DNA of 27,438 nucleotides, taken from assembly GCA_035647855.1 (NCBI GenBank), contig DASRMP010000011.1, forward strand, positions 1 through 27,438, in the 5' to 3' direction. Below, piece by piece: positions 1 to 7,444 of this stretch. The DNA comes from JAAZBW01 sp035647855. GTDB taxonomy: Bacteria; Actinomycetota; Actinomycetes; Actinomycetales; Actinomycetaceae. A program made the position numbers and the translations under genes. The number at the start of each line of letters is the position of its first letter. Positions within the stretch are counted from its first letter, which is position 1. Below the pieces are notes generated by a model. The model was not told the origin of the DNA, did no database searches, and worked only from the letters and a program-made list of their open reading frames with translations.

Positions 1-16
1 TCCACACCCCGACTAC

Positions 17-86
17 GGGGTGCGAAGTTCCCCACGGGGTCTGAAGTTCCCCAGCACACCACCCAGACGAGGTCTGAAGTTCCCCA
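17..86. repeat. Three 18-bp direct repeats
   Basis: Three near-identical units of the form GGGGTCTGAAGTTCCCCA lie at 17-34, 36-53 and 69-86. The first has TGCG for TCTG and the third starts GAGG. Each unit starts with GGGG and ends with CCCC, so units can fold singly, and the CCCC of unit 1 can also pair with the GGGG of unit 2 to form a tight hairpin. The array may continue to the left outside the window. No gene is seen here and the function is unknown. Confidence 0.8.
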
Positions 87-114
87 GCGACCGGCCTTCG
101 GTCTCCACGGCCAC

Positions 115-321
115 GAGGGCGCACGATCGTCACACGCAAAATGCTGAGGGCGCACGATCGTCACGATGGCGCAGTGACGTCACTGCGCCATCGTGACGAA
201 CGCCAGCCATCTTGTGACGATCGTGCGCCATGGTTCGACGGGTGTGACGATCGCACGCCATGCCGTGACGATCGTGCGCCCCGGCATCACAGGCTGGGAA
301 GGGGTGTGACGAACGCGCGCC
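115..321. repeat. Cluster of GCGCACGATCGTCAC-type sites in two orientations
   Basis: Two identical 19-mers, GAGGGCGCACGATCGTCAC, occur at 115-133 and 146-164. Reverse-orientation copies GTGACGATCGTGCGCC follow at 214-229 and 265-280 (exact), 244-259 (nearly exact) and 306-321 (degenerate). A further partial copy begins at 193. The core ACGATCGT is itself palindromic. Short open frames here are by-products of the repeats. Clustered, mostly convergent sites could be protein-binding sites or a REP-like extragenic repeat family. One isolated copy lies about 10 kb away at 10387-10401. Confidence 0.8.
158..199. repeat. Perfect 42-bp palindrome with no spacer
   Basis: Bases 158-178 are the exact reverse complement of 179-199, centred on TGACGTCA with no loop. 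The palindrome incorporates the end of the forward site at 146-164 and the start of the reverse site at 193, so it sits at the hinge where the site orientation flips. It could extrude as a cruciform, bind a dimeric protein, or mark an inverted duplication junction. Confidence 0.85.
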
Positions 322-440
322 CTCGGCGCTCCGGGCCATGAAGCGGGCGGCTCAGTGCGTCGAACGTGCACCCTGAAGGAACTCGCCGGGACGGACGCGC
401 ACACGGACTATCGATTACCTGCGTGCCGCCTGATCGGAAT

Positions 441-490
441 CCGCCTCAGTCCGCCTCAGTCCGCCTCCGTCCGCCTCAGTCCTCCTCAGT
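441..490. repeat. 10-bp tandem repeat, five units, across the sulP stop codon
   Basis: Five consecutive 10-bp units of CCGCCTCAGT occur at 441, 451, 461 (one change), 471 and 481 (one change). On the minus strand the SulP reading frame runs into this array and stops at 476-478, so the last residues (GTEED) are encoded by it. Because the unit is not a multiple of three, gain or loss of a unit before the stop would change the C-terminus. Confidence 0.85.
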
Positions 491-2230
491 CCCGTCGATA
501 TCCCGGCGCAGCACTCCGGTGATCTCGTCCACCGCGGCGCCCACCGTAGGTTTGAACCGCTCCGGCGGGAACCGTTCGGTCATGCCCCACCGCGTCAGGT
601 GGTCCTTGACCGGCCCCTTGACTTCGGCAAGCACCAGCGCGATGTCGCGCGCGGCCAGGAATTCGTCGAGTTCGACCAACTCGTCGATCGCCGTCGTGTC
701 GATGTCCGTGATCGGCTCGGCCGCGAGGATCACGGTGTGGACGCCCGGGCGGCCCGCGCCCCGCTCCTCCTTGTCAGCCTTCCGGACCACGCTCCGGGCC
801 CACGTGTCGAAGATGCCGCCGTTCGCGAAGAACAGCGGCGCGTCGAACCGCACAATCACCACACCCGGCACCCGTTCCGCCCCGGGGTGGCGGGACCTGT
901 CGTGGTAGCCGCGCAGCCCCGGGACGAGCCCCAGTTCCGCGCGGTAGGGCCGCCATGCCTGCAGCGCGAACGCGAGGAACGAGAGCGCGATCGTCACCAC
1001 GATCCCCTCGAGCACCCCCACCAGGTACACCCCGAGGAACGCTGCCAGGGACAGGAGCGCATCCGTCCGGTCCATCCCCCACAGCCGCACCAGTGACTTC
1101 ACGTCGATGAACGTCGACGCCGCCACGATCACCACGCCGGCCAGGACGGCCTCCGGTAGGTAGCGGGTGACGTCCGGCGCCGCCGACATGAACAGCACGA
1201 TGAGCACCGCCCCGACGACGTTGGTGAGTTGCGTCTGCGCCCCCGCCTGCTCCGCCACCGGAGTCCGCGACGCCGAGGATGAAACCGGGAACCCGCCCAG
1301 CAGCCCACCTGCCACGTTCGCGGCCCCGAGGCCGATCATCTCCTGGCTCCCGCTGACCGACTCCCCCCGGCGCGCAGCCAACGTCCGCGAGAGGACGCCG
1401 GTGTCCGCGAACGTGATGAGTGCGATGCCGAGCGCCGGCCCTACCAGCGAGAGAACATCGGACCAGCCGAGACCAACGAGCGCCGGCGCCGGGAACCCGC
1501 GCGGCATCGCGCCCACCGTGGGGATCGAGTCTTCCAGCCCCAACACGGCGATCAGGGCGGTGGCAGCGGCCACCGCTACGAAGGTGCCAATTCCCCTCTG
1601 ACGGAACGCGATCCGGAACACGAGGATCACGGCGATCGATCCCACCCCGAATATCGCGGCCAGCACCGCGATCCGGCCATCCCCGATCCCGGCGAAGATG
1701 CGGCCGATGTTCTCCAGCGGACCCGCGCGCTCCACCGAGAATCCGAGCAATTTGGGCACCTGGGAGATGATCACCACCAGCGCCACCCCGTTGAGGTAGC
1801 CGATCCTGATCGGTTTGGACAGCAGGTCGGTCACGAACCCGATGCGCGCCAGCCCGCCCAGGATCAGCACCACGCCCACCATGATGGCCAGCAGGCCGGC
1901 GAGCGCTACGGCACGGGCGTCGTCGCCGAGCGCGAGGGGCAGAATCGCCGCGGCGATGATCGGAGCGAGCGACGAGTCCGGCCCGAGCACCAGGATCCGC
2001 GACGGCCCGAACACCGCGTAGACCAACAGCGGCACAGTGGTGGCGTAAAGCCCGGTGTACGCCGGCAGCCCCGCGGCCTGCGCGTACCCGATGCCCGCCG
2101 GGATGAGCAGCATGGTGAGGACGACGCCGGCGCGCAGGTCCGCCACCAGCCATTCCCGCTTGTAACCCATCGCGGTGTCGAGTCCGGGCATGGCCGCGCG
2201 GATCCGCTCCAGCTTCCCCGAGAACGCCAT
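476..2230 (-). CDS. SulP family anion transporter with C-terminal STAS domain
   Basis: This is a predicted inner-membrane transporter of the SLC26/SulP family, which moves sulfate, bicarbonate or dicarboxylates; the substrate cannot be fixed from sequence. The 584-residue product has a hydrophobic multi-helix core from about residue 30 to 430, including the family-typical run around YTGLYATTVPLLVYAVFGPS followed by LGPDSS. A cytoplasmic STAS-like domain follows at about 460-570, with the IDTTAIDELVEL helix region. The frame is open for another 78 codons upstream, but those do not resemble the family. ATG at 2230 gives normal length and has a TACGCT box 7 nt upstream, suggesting a leaderless transcript. 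The 3' end lies in a 10-bp tandem repeat. No partner gene such as a carbonic anhydrase is adjacent. The family is secure, the start is fairly secure and the substrate is unknown. Confidence 0.9.
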   Translation of the reverse strand: MAFSGKLERIRAAMPGLDTAMGYKREWLVADLRAGVVLTMLLIPAGIGYAQAAGLPAYTGLYATTVPLLVYAVFGPSRILVLGPDSSLAPIIAAAILPLALGDDARAVALAGLLAIMVGVVLILGGLARIGFVTDLLSKPIRIGYLNGVALVVIISQVPKLLGFSVERAGPLENIGRIFAGIGDGRIAVLAAIFGVGSIAVILVFRIAFRQRGIGTFVAVAAATALIAVLGLEDSIPTVGAMPRGFPAPALVGLGWSDVLSLVGPALGIALITFADTGVLSRTLAARRGESVSGSQEMIGLGAANVAGGLLGGFPVSSSASRTPVAEQAGAQTQLTNVVGAVLIVLFMSAAPDVTRYLPEAVLAGVVIVAASTFIDVKSLVRLWGMDRTDALLSLAAFLGVYLVGVLEGIVVTIALSFLAFALQAWRPYRAELGLVPGLRGYHDRSRHPGAERVPGVVIVRFDAPLFFANGGIFDTWARSVVRKADKEERGAGRPGVHTVILAAEPITDIDTTAIDELVELDEFLAARDIALVLAEVKGPVKDHLTRWGMTERFPPERFKPTVGAAVDEITGVLRRDIDGTEED

Positions 2231-2237
2231 GCCGCCA

Positions 2238-2243
2238 AGCGTA
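2238..2243 (-). promoter_or_regulatory. Candidate -10 box of sulP (leaderless)
   Basis: TACGCT on the minus strand ends 7 nt before the chosen ATG and no Shine-Dalgarno sequence is visible. This is the spacing expected when transcription starts at the initiation codon. No clear -35 box is seen. Confidence 0.35.
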
Positions 2244-2281
2244 GGCGCAGGCTGCAGCGCCGGGGCGACAGACGCAGCGGC

Positions 2282-2304
2282 TTCCCGCGAAAACCCGACA
2301 GGCC
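2282..2304 (-). repeat. 23-bp dispersed repeat, copy 1
   Basis: On the minus strand this reads GGCCTGTCGGGTTTTCGCGG and onward, matching 19 of 23 bases of the plus-strand sequence at 25452-25474. It lies in the 239-bp gap between sulP and the DUF4916 gene. Confidence 0.5.
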
Positions 2305-2469
2305 TTGCAGGAGTTCCGGCGTGTTCGCCAGGCTCGGCCTGCAAGTTTCGGAAGAACCCCAGGATCCGCGCCCGATTCGCTCTCAGCGGACTCACAGCCA
2401 GATGCGCCGCAGCTCCTAACCCATAGGCTGGTTCGGACACGTCCACGATGACGACGGGAGGCACCAGAG

Positions 2470-3006
2470 TTGAGCGAACTCGCCAGCGGCGACCAAGGCC
2501 CGTGGCTCACGCCCTATGACCTTGAGAACGTTCGCCGCAAGGTACCCATGGTGTACGTGGAGGCGATCCCGATTCGCCTCGCCTCCGACGGCGATCTCGA
2601 GGCTGTCGGAATGTTGCTGCGCGCCACCGCCGAGAACGGCCTCCAGCGCAGCTTCGTGTCAGGCCGCGTCCTTCACCACGAGACGCTCCGCGAGGCTCTG
2701 ACGCGGCACATCGAGAAGGATCTCGGCACCATGGCGTTCCCCCGCCTGCCGGCCTCCCTCACGCCGTTCACGGTCGCGCAGTACTTCCCCACGCCGGGCT
2801 ACGGCTTCCACGATCCGCGCCAGCACTCGGTCGCGCTCGTCTACGCCGTGCCGCTCGGCGGCGAGCCGGCGCCGTCCGAGGACGCCCTGGACTTCTCCTG
2901 GTTCAGCGCGGCGCACGCATTCGACACCACCCTCCGCGCCGAGATGGTCGACGGCCACGCCCAGCTTCTCTCCGCCCTCCTCGCCGCATACGGGAAGTAC
3001 GCATGA
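2470..3006 (+). CDS. DUF4916 Nudix-like protein with degenerate Nudix box
   Basis: The 178-residue protein resembles the actinobacterial DUF4916 group within the Nudix fold. It has the N-terminal WLTPYDLENVRRKVPMVYVE stretch and a late PLGGEPAPSEDALDFSWF segment. The expected box GX5EX7REUXEEXGU is only partly present: G65, E71, R79 and G86 are in register, but the metal-binding REXXEE positions read RHIEKD, so normal Nudix pyrophosphatase chemistry is doubtful. The TTG start at 2470 is chosen because GGGAGG ends 8 nt upstream and because the conserved N-terminus would be lost from the later ATG at 2548. Its stop overlaps the next gene's start (ATGA), so the two are co-transcribed. The cellular role is unknown. 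Confidence 0.8.
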   Translation: MSELASGDQGPWLTPYDLENVRRKVPMVYVEAIPIRLASDGDLEAVGMLLRATAENGLQRSFVSGRVLHHETLREALTRHIEKDLGTMAFPRLPASLTPFTVAQYFPTPGYGFHDPRQHSVALVYAVPLGGEPAPSEDALDFSWFSAAHAFDTTLRAEMVDGHAQLLSALLAAYGKYA

Positions 3007-3416
3007 GTGATTCCCCGACGGCGCCGGATCGCACGCGCCCCACCGACCGCGACGACCTCCCCGCCGTCTTCGCCGACCTCGCGTTCATCCTGCTCTTCTC
3101 CATAATCGGCCGATCGACACACGGCGAGAGCATGGAGATCTACGAGGTCGCTCGCACGGCGCTGCCGTTCTGGGTGGGCGCGCTGATCGGGCACGTGATC
3201 ATTCGCTTCATGCGCCGTTCGCCGCGCACCCTCGGCTGGGGCGCCTTCATCGTCGTGGCCACGTGGACGCTCGGCCAAGCGGGCCGCTTCCTGCTTCAGC
3301 TGACAAGCGAGCCGACGTTCCTCGCCGTCTCTGCCGCGTTCCTCACGCTGTTCCTCCTCGGATGGAGGGTTGTCCTCATACTGGTCGTGAGACTGCGGCG
3401 GCGATCTCGTCGGTGA
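3003..3416 (+). CDS. DUF3054 family small membrane protein
   Basis: The 137-residue protein has four likely membrane helices, at roughly residues 20-38, 52-70, 78-97 and 103-128. It has a polar N-terminus rich in Asp/Arg/Pro and an Arg-rich C-terminus (RLRRRSRR). Helix pattern, length and the GxLIGHVIIRFMRR-type loop fit the DUF3054 family of actinobacterial membrane proteins, whose function is not established. Translation is probably coupled to the upstream DUF4916 gene through an ATGA overlap. Its last 41 bp overlap tail-to-tail with rdgB on the other strand, so transcripts of the two would be antisense at their 3' ends. Confidence 0.75.
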   Translation: MSDSPTAPDRTRPTDRDDLPAVFADLAFILLFSIIGRSTHGESMEIYEVARTALPFWVGALIGHVIIRFMRRSPRTLGWGAFIVVATWTLGQAGRFLLQLTSEPTFLAVSAAFLTLFLLGWRVVLILVVRLRRRSRR

Positions 3417-4041
3417 GTCCTCGCAGGGCCTTGCCCCGGTGCGAGATCGCGTGCTTCTCCGAGGGTGTCAACTCAGCCATCGACCGCGAATACCCATGCG
3501 GCTGGAAGATCGGATCGTAACCGAAGCCGTTCTCGCCGCGCGGACTGCGCAGCAGCACACCCTCCACCTCGCCCGTCTCGGTGTGTGATGCCCCGTCCGG
3601 CGTCACCAGCGTCGCCGCGCACACGAACCGCGCGTGCCGGTGGTGATCGGGCACGTCCGCCAGTTGGTCGAGGAGCAACTCAAGGTTCGCGACGTCGTCG
3701 CCGTGACTCCCGGCCCACCTCGCCGAGAACACGCCCGGTGCCTTCCCGAGGACGTCCACGATGATCCCGGAGTCGTCCGCGACGGCGGGCAGCCCCGTCG
3801 CCTGCGCAACCGCACGCGCCTTCAACACCGAGTTCTCCTCGAACGTGACGCCGTCCTCGATCGGTGAGGGCATGCCCACGTCCTTCAACCCCACCACCGT
3901 CTCCTCCCGGAACCCCGGGATCGCCTTCCGCAGGATCGCGCGGAGTTCCTCCACCTTCTTCGGGTTCGCGGAGGCGAGGACCAGCCGTGCGTGTCCGGGC
4001 AGGTTTCTCATCTCGCTCAACCGGCGAGGCAGCTCCCCCAT
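3376..4041 (-). CDS. rdgB: XTP/dITP diphosphatase (RdgB/HAM1 family)
   Basis: This house-cleaning enzyme hydrolyses non-canonical purine nucleotides (XTP, dITP) to monophosphate and pyrophosphate, keeping them out of DNA and RNA. The family signature is clear: LVLASANPKK near residues 20-29 (substrate loop), VADDSGIIVD around 87-96 (catalytic acidic pair), PGVFSARWAG, GENGFGYDPIF and a C-terminal SHRGKAL. The ATG at 4041 shares its A with the rph stop codon (TGATG), indicating translational coupling. A second ATG at 4011 would give the more usual N-terminus and cannot be excluded. The 3' end overlaps the convergent DUF3054 gene. It is the last gene of the clpS-rdgB operon. Confidence 0.95.
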   Translation of the reverse strand: MGELPRRLSEMRNLPGHARLVLASANPKKVEELRAILRKAIPGFREETVVGLKDVGMPSPIEDGVTFEENSVLKARAVAQATGLPAVADDSGIIVDVLGKAPGVFSARWAGSHGDDVANLELLLDQLADVPDHHRHARFVCAATLVTPDGASHTETGEVEGVLLRSPRGENGFGYDPIFQPHGYSRSMAELTPSEKHAISHRGKALRGLTDEIAAAVSRPV

Positions 4042-4772
4042 CACGCCGCCAGCGCCTTCAGCTGGAGCTCCGTGAGCCGTGCGATACCCGCGAGCGCGAG
4101 GTCGATCAATGCGTCGAGTTCGGCCCGGTCGAAGGGCTGGCCCTCTGCCGTCCCCTGCACCTCGATGAGTTTCCCGGACCCCGTGGCAACTACGTTCATG
4201 TCCGTGTCCGCCCGCGCGTCCTCCTCATAGGGCAGGTCCAGGCACGCGACGCCGTCGACGAGACCCGTCGACACCGCCGCCACCGAATCCATCAACGCCA
4301 CCGACCCGGGCGAGACGTGTCCGCGCGCCTTTCCCCAGCGGATCGCGTCGGCGAGCGCGACGTACGCCCCCGTGATCGCGGCGGTCCGAGTGCCGCCGTC
4401 GGCCTGGAGGACATCGCAGTCGAGGACGATCGTGTTCTCCCCGAGCGCGCGATAGTCGACGACGGCGCGCAGACTCCGGCCGATCAGCCGCGAGATCTCG
4501 TGAGTGCGTCCGCCGATCCGGCCCCGCACGGACTCGCGGTCCGAGCGGGTCGAGGTCGCGCGCGGCAGCATCGCGTACTCCGCGGTGACCCAGCCGAGCC
4601 CCGAGCCCTTGCGCCAGCGGGGCACTCCGGGAGTGAAGCTCGCGGCGCAGAGCACCCGCGTCGAGCCGAACTCGATGAGGGCGGAGCCTTCGGCGGCCTC
4701 CAGCCAGTTCCGGGTGATGGTGATGGGTCGTAGCTGGTCGGTGGAGCGCCCGTCGGCGCGGGAGAACGTCAT
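4041..4772 (-). CDS. rph: Ribonuclease PH
   Basis: This phosphate-dependent 3'-5' exoribonuclease trims tRNA 3' ends and acts as a hexameric ring in the cytoplasm. The 243-residue protein is of normal family length. It begins with RADGRSTDQLRPITI (family N-terminus), followed by EGSALIEFGSTRVLCAAS, the phosphate-binding region RIGGRTHEISRLIGRSLRAV around residues 87-106, VLDCDVLQADGGTRTAAITG around 118-137, and EVQGTAEGQPF near 203. An AAGGT Shine-Dalgarno sequence precedes the ATG. It lies 36 bp after the MBL-fold gene and overlaps rdgB by one base, the usual actinobacterial order. Confidence 0.97.
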   Translation of the reverse strand: MTFSRADGRSTDQLRPITITRNWLEAAEGSALIEFGSTRVLCAASFTPGVPRWRKGSGLGWVTAEYAMLPRATSTRSDRESVRGRIGGRTHEISRLIGRSLRAVVDYRALGENTIVLDCDVLQADGGTRTAAITGAYVALADAIRWGKARGHVSPGSVALMDSVAAVSTGLVDGVACLDLPYEEDARADTDMNVVATGSGKLIEVQGTAEGQPFDRAELDALIDLALAGIARLTELQLKALAA

Positions 4773-4808
4773 AGGTGTGACCTTACAGCGAGCGCGAGCC
4801 CGGTCCGG

Positions 4809-5603
4809 CTAGAGTTCCCAGACCGCGCCGGAGCGCGCTGTCTCGACCTCGCCGCCATACGCCTCCCGCGCGGGGATGACGACCTCGTCGAGGTCCGTCC
4901 ACGGCTGGATGTGGGTGAGCACGAGCCGGCCCGCCCCTGCCTCGGCCGCCACCTCACCTGCGCGGGTGCCGGTCAGGTGAATCCCGCGCACTTCGTCCCG
5001 CCCGTCCACGAACGCGGCGTCCGCCAGGAGCAGGTCAACGCCGCGCGACGCCTCGACGAGGCTCTCGCAGGTATCGGCGTCACCGGTGAAGGTGAGGGTG
5101 GTGGGCGCGCTGCCGTTCTCTGACGGCCCGGTGATGCGCACGGCGTACGCCTCGACGGGATGCACCACCAAGAAGGACTCGATTCTGAACGGCCCGATCT
5201 CGAGTGGCTCGCCCTCGCGGTGCCGCTCGAACGTGAACTCGCCCGCGTACATCTCCTCGGGTCCGTCGCCCCCGACCCCGCGCACCCGATCGACGGCGCC
5301 CGCCGGCGCAAGAACCCGGACCGGCCCGAGGGCGCCGTTCGGGTGCCACCGGCGGAACACGTGGTAGGAGATCATGTCCGAGATGTGGTCGGCGTGCAGG
5401 TGGGACAGCACCACCATGTCGACGTCGGCCGGGTCCATGTGCCCGAGCAGACGGCCGAACGCGCCCGGCCCGAGGTCGAGCACGAGGGTCCAGGTGCGCG
5501 GGACTCCGTCGTCGCCCGGACCGGTCGCCTGCACGAGGTAGCAAGAGGCGGGGGACGCGGGACCGGACATCGATCCGGTGCAGCCGATGACGGTGAGCCT
5601 CAT
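4809..5603 (-). CDS. MBL-fold metallo-hydrolase
   Basis: This is a cytoplasmic metallo-beta-lactamase-fold hydrolase of 264 residues. The metal-binding motif HLHADH is at residues 68-73 (H68, H70, D72, H73). A later TGDAD supplies a bridging acid and LTHIQPW near the C-terminus a third-site histidine. This type, always next to murI and rph in actinobacteria, is often annotated as a cyclic-AMP phosphodiesterase-like or tRNase Z-like hydrolase, but the substrate is not established here. The ATG at 5603 overlaps the murI stop (ATGA), with a GGAGG 10 nt upstream inside murI. The fold is certain; the substrate is unknown. Confidence 0.92.
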   Translation of the reverse strand: MRLTVIGCTGSMSGPASPASCYLVQATGPGDDGVPRTWTLVLDLGPGAFGRLLGHMDPADVDMVVLSHLHADHISDMISYHVFRRWHPNGALGPVRVLAPAGAVDRVRGVGGDGPEEMYAGEFTFERHREGEPLEIGPFRIESFLVVHPVEAYAVRITGPSENGSAPTTLTFTGDADTCESLVEASRGVDLLLADAAFVDGRDEVRGIHLTGTRAGEVAAEAGAGRLVLTHIQPWTDLDEVVIPAREAYGGEVETARSGAVWEL

Positions 5604-6421
5604 GCGATGAGGTCCTCCAATTCGGTGATCGGGTTGACGGTGCGCACCTCGGGCAGGAACCGGCGCGCAAGGTCGTGGAACGCGCGCGGATCGCCGGTGG
5701 CGAGGAAATGGTGGTCGGGGATGTTGGACGCGTCCGCGAGCAGGTCGTGCCGAGTGAGGGTGCGGTACAGATCGCGTGCCGTCTCGTCGGCGGAGTTGAC
5801 CAGGGTGACTTCCTCCCCCATGACGTACGAGATGACGCCGGCGAGCAGCGGGTAGTGCGTGCAGCCAAGAACCAGCGTGTCCACGCCGGCGGCCTTGACC
5901 GGTTCGAGATAGCTGCGCGCGACGCGCAGGATCTCCGGCCCAGAGGTGATGCCGCGCTCGACGTACTGCACGAACAGAGGCGCTGCCTGCATCGTGAGGC
6001 TGAGATGCGGCGCCGCCGCGAAGGCGTCCTGATAGGCGCCGGAGGTGATGGTTGCCACCGTCCCGATGACGCCGATCTTCCCATTGCGCGTCGCGGTCAC
6101 GGCGCGGCGCACAGCCGGCTGGATGACCTCCACGACCGGAATGCCCGCGTCCACCGTGTAGCGCTCCCGAGCGTCGCGCAACGTGGCGGCCGAGGCACTG
6201 TTGCAGGCGATCACGAGGGCCTTGACGCCGGAGACCGCGAGACGGTCCATCACTTCCAGAGCGACCTCGCGCACGTGGGCAATCGGTTTCGGCCCGTACG
6301 GCGAGTTCGCGGTGTCACCGATGTAGGTGATCGACTCGGACGGCAGCAGGTCAATCATCGCTCTCGCGACGGTCAGGCCCCCGACTCCGCTGTCGAAAAC
6401 CCCAATGGGCGCGTTCTTCAC
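5600..6421 (-). CDS. murI: Glutamate racemase
   Basis: The enzyme converts L- to D-glutamate for peptidoglycan stem peptides in the cytoplasm. The 273-residue protein starts with KNAPIGVFDSGVGGLTVARA. It contains the two catalytic cysteines, C73 in IACNSASAA and C187 in LGCTHYP, plus the GDTANSPYGPKP loop. The reading frame is open further upstream into DUF2017, but the family N-terminus begins at the GTG at 6421, so that start is chosen. Its Shine-Dalgarno is poor (AAGGG lies almost against the start) and the gene overlaps the end of the DUF2017 gene by 4 nt downstream of that stop region, so re-initiation from upstream translation is likely. The stop overlaps the MBL gene. Confidence 0.95.
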   Translation of the reverse strand: MKNAPIGVFDSGVGGLTVARAMIDLLPSESITYIGDTANSPYGPKPIAHVREVALEVMDRLAVSGVKALVIACNSASAATLRDARERYTVDAGIPVVEVIQPAVRRAVTATRNGKIGVIGTVATITSGAYQDAFAAAPHLSLTMQAAPLFVQYVERGITSGPEILRVARSYLEPVKAAGVDTLVLGCTHYPLLAGVISYVMGEEVTLVNSADETARDLYRTLTRHDLLADASNIPDHHFLATGDPRAFHDLARRFLPEVRTVNPITELEDLIA

Positions 6422-6425
6422 GCCC

Positions 6426-7082
6426 TTAACAGTAGTTCGGTCCGCCGCGACCAGACATGGCCGAAAGCAGTGACTCCTGCCACCACGTGAGCCCCGCGTA
6501 CAGCGAAGCGAGCGCAAGTTCCAGCTCGGCGTCGTCCGTGGCGGCTGGTGTGGAGTCTGTCACGGCGACGTGGGCGAGCTCTTGCACGCGTTCGGCATCG
6601 GATTCGTCGTCAATACCGAGACGTGAGGCGAGCACCACCCGGACATCGGTGAGGGCGGCGAGCCAGCGATCCACCTCGTTCTCGAGAATCATCACGTGGT
6701 TCGTGGCGGACTCGAGGCCGAGCACGACCTTGCGCAGATTCTGCAGCTTGTTGTTCCGCAGATCGCCGAGGGTGAGGGAACGCATCTCGCCGGCGAGATC
6801 CGGATCGGACAGGGACATGGGCGGAAAGACGCGCGCGAGCGCCGGGTCGAGCGCGAGGTACTCCTCGGACTCCGCGCACGGATCGTCGAAATCGGAGGGC
6901 TCGAAGTCGAGGTGGGCGATCGGGTCCTCTTCGCTCGGCTCTGTGGGCACAGGAAGGGGGTCGTCGTCACCCTGCTCGGAAATCAGCGCACCGACGTCGG
7001 TGAACAGCCGCACGAGGATCGTCTGCTCTTCATCGTTGACGCGCGAGATGAAGCCTCCCGGCACCCAGTGAAACCTGTGCAT
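6426..7082 (-). CDS. DUF2017 family protein
   Basis: This 218-residue acidic protein lies between clpS and murI, where DUF2017 members are found throughout actinobacteria. It opens with MHRFHWVPGGFISRVNDEEQ, continues with an Asp/Glu-rich linker (about residues 38-75), then an alpha-helical region with RVFPPMSLSDPDLAGEMRSL and LRNNKLQNLRKV, and ends with GLTWWQESLLSAM. There is no signal peptide or membrane helix. The function is unknown, and the fixed proximity to ClpS only hints at a link with N-degron proteolysis. The ATG shares its first base with the clpS stop (TGATG). Confidence 0.88.
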   Translation of the reverse strand: MHRFHWVPGGFISRVNDEEQTILVRLFTDVGALISEQGDDDPLPVPTEPSEEDPIAHLDFEPSDFDDPCAESEEYLALDPALARVFPPMSLSDPDLAGEMRSLTLGDLRNNKLQNLRKVVLGLESATNHVMILENEVDRWLAALTDVRVVLASRLGIDDESDAERVQELAHVAVTDSTPAATDDAELELALASLYAGLTWWQESLLSAMSGRGGPNYC

Positions 7083-7363
7083 CAGGCGCCCGATCGCTCC
7101 AACGTTGCCCAGAGGCCGTAGCCGTGCATTGCTGCGACGTCTGTTTCCATCGGTTCCCTGCCGCCGGTCGAGACGGTGGCCCGTCCCTTGTTGTGCACCT
7201 GAAGCATGAGCTTGTGGGCCTGCACCTCCGGGTATCCGAAGTACGACTGGAACACGTACGTCACGTAACTCATCAGGTTGATGGGGTCATTCCACACGAC
7301 GACGCTCCACGGCGCATCGGTCGCGACCGATGCAACATCGAGTTGGCGGGGAAGGGTGCTCAC
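7082..7363 (-). CDS. clpS: ATP-dependent Clp protease adaptor ClpS
   Basis: This adaptor binds N-end-rule substrates and delivers them to the ClpAP/ClpCP protease. The 93-residue protein has the core signature VVVWNDPINLMSYVTYVFQ (NDP at about 25-27, part of the N-degron pocket), then HKLMLQVHNKGRATVSTGGRE and an AAMHGYGLWATLE C-terminus. GTG at 7363 is preferred because GGGAGA lies 8 nt upstream and the length is normal; ATG at 7384 would add seven residues. It is the first gene of the minus-strand operon and is divergent from pncB across 95 bp. Confidence 0.94.
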   Translation of the reverse strand: MSTLPRQLDVASVATDAPWSVVVWNDPINLMSYVTYVFQSYFGYPEVQAHKLMLQVHNKGRATVSTGGREPMETDVAAMHGYGLWATLERSGA

Positions 7364-7444
7364 GGGCCTATTCTCCCATCGCATCCGCCACTCTTCTCGT
7401 CGATTCAGCGCTCGGGGAGCAACGCGGCTTCGTCCTGTTATGAG

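Noticed and set aside
115..321. Possible CRISPR array
   Set aside because: Repeats occur in both orientations, spacing is irregular (6 to about 50 bp), units are under 20 bp and no cas gene is present.
141..404. Short open frames on both strands in the left repeat cluster
   Set aside because: They are mirror translations of inverted repeats (ARSAEG..., HDRH... repeats) with no Shine-Dalgarno and no family resemblance.
2231..2464. N-terminal extension of SulP to the ATG at 2464
   Set aside because: The extra 78 residues have no resemblance to the family, contain a dispersed repeat, and would overlap the likely promoter of the divergent DUF4916 gene.
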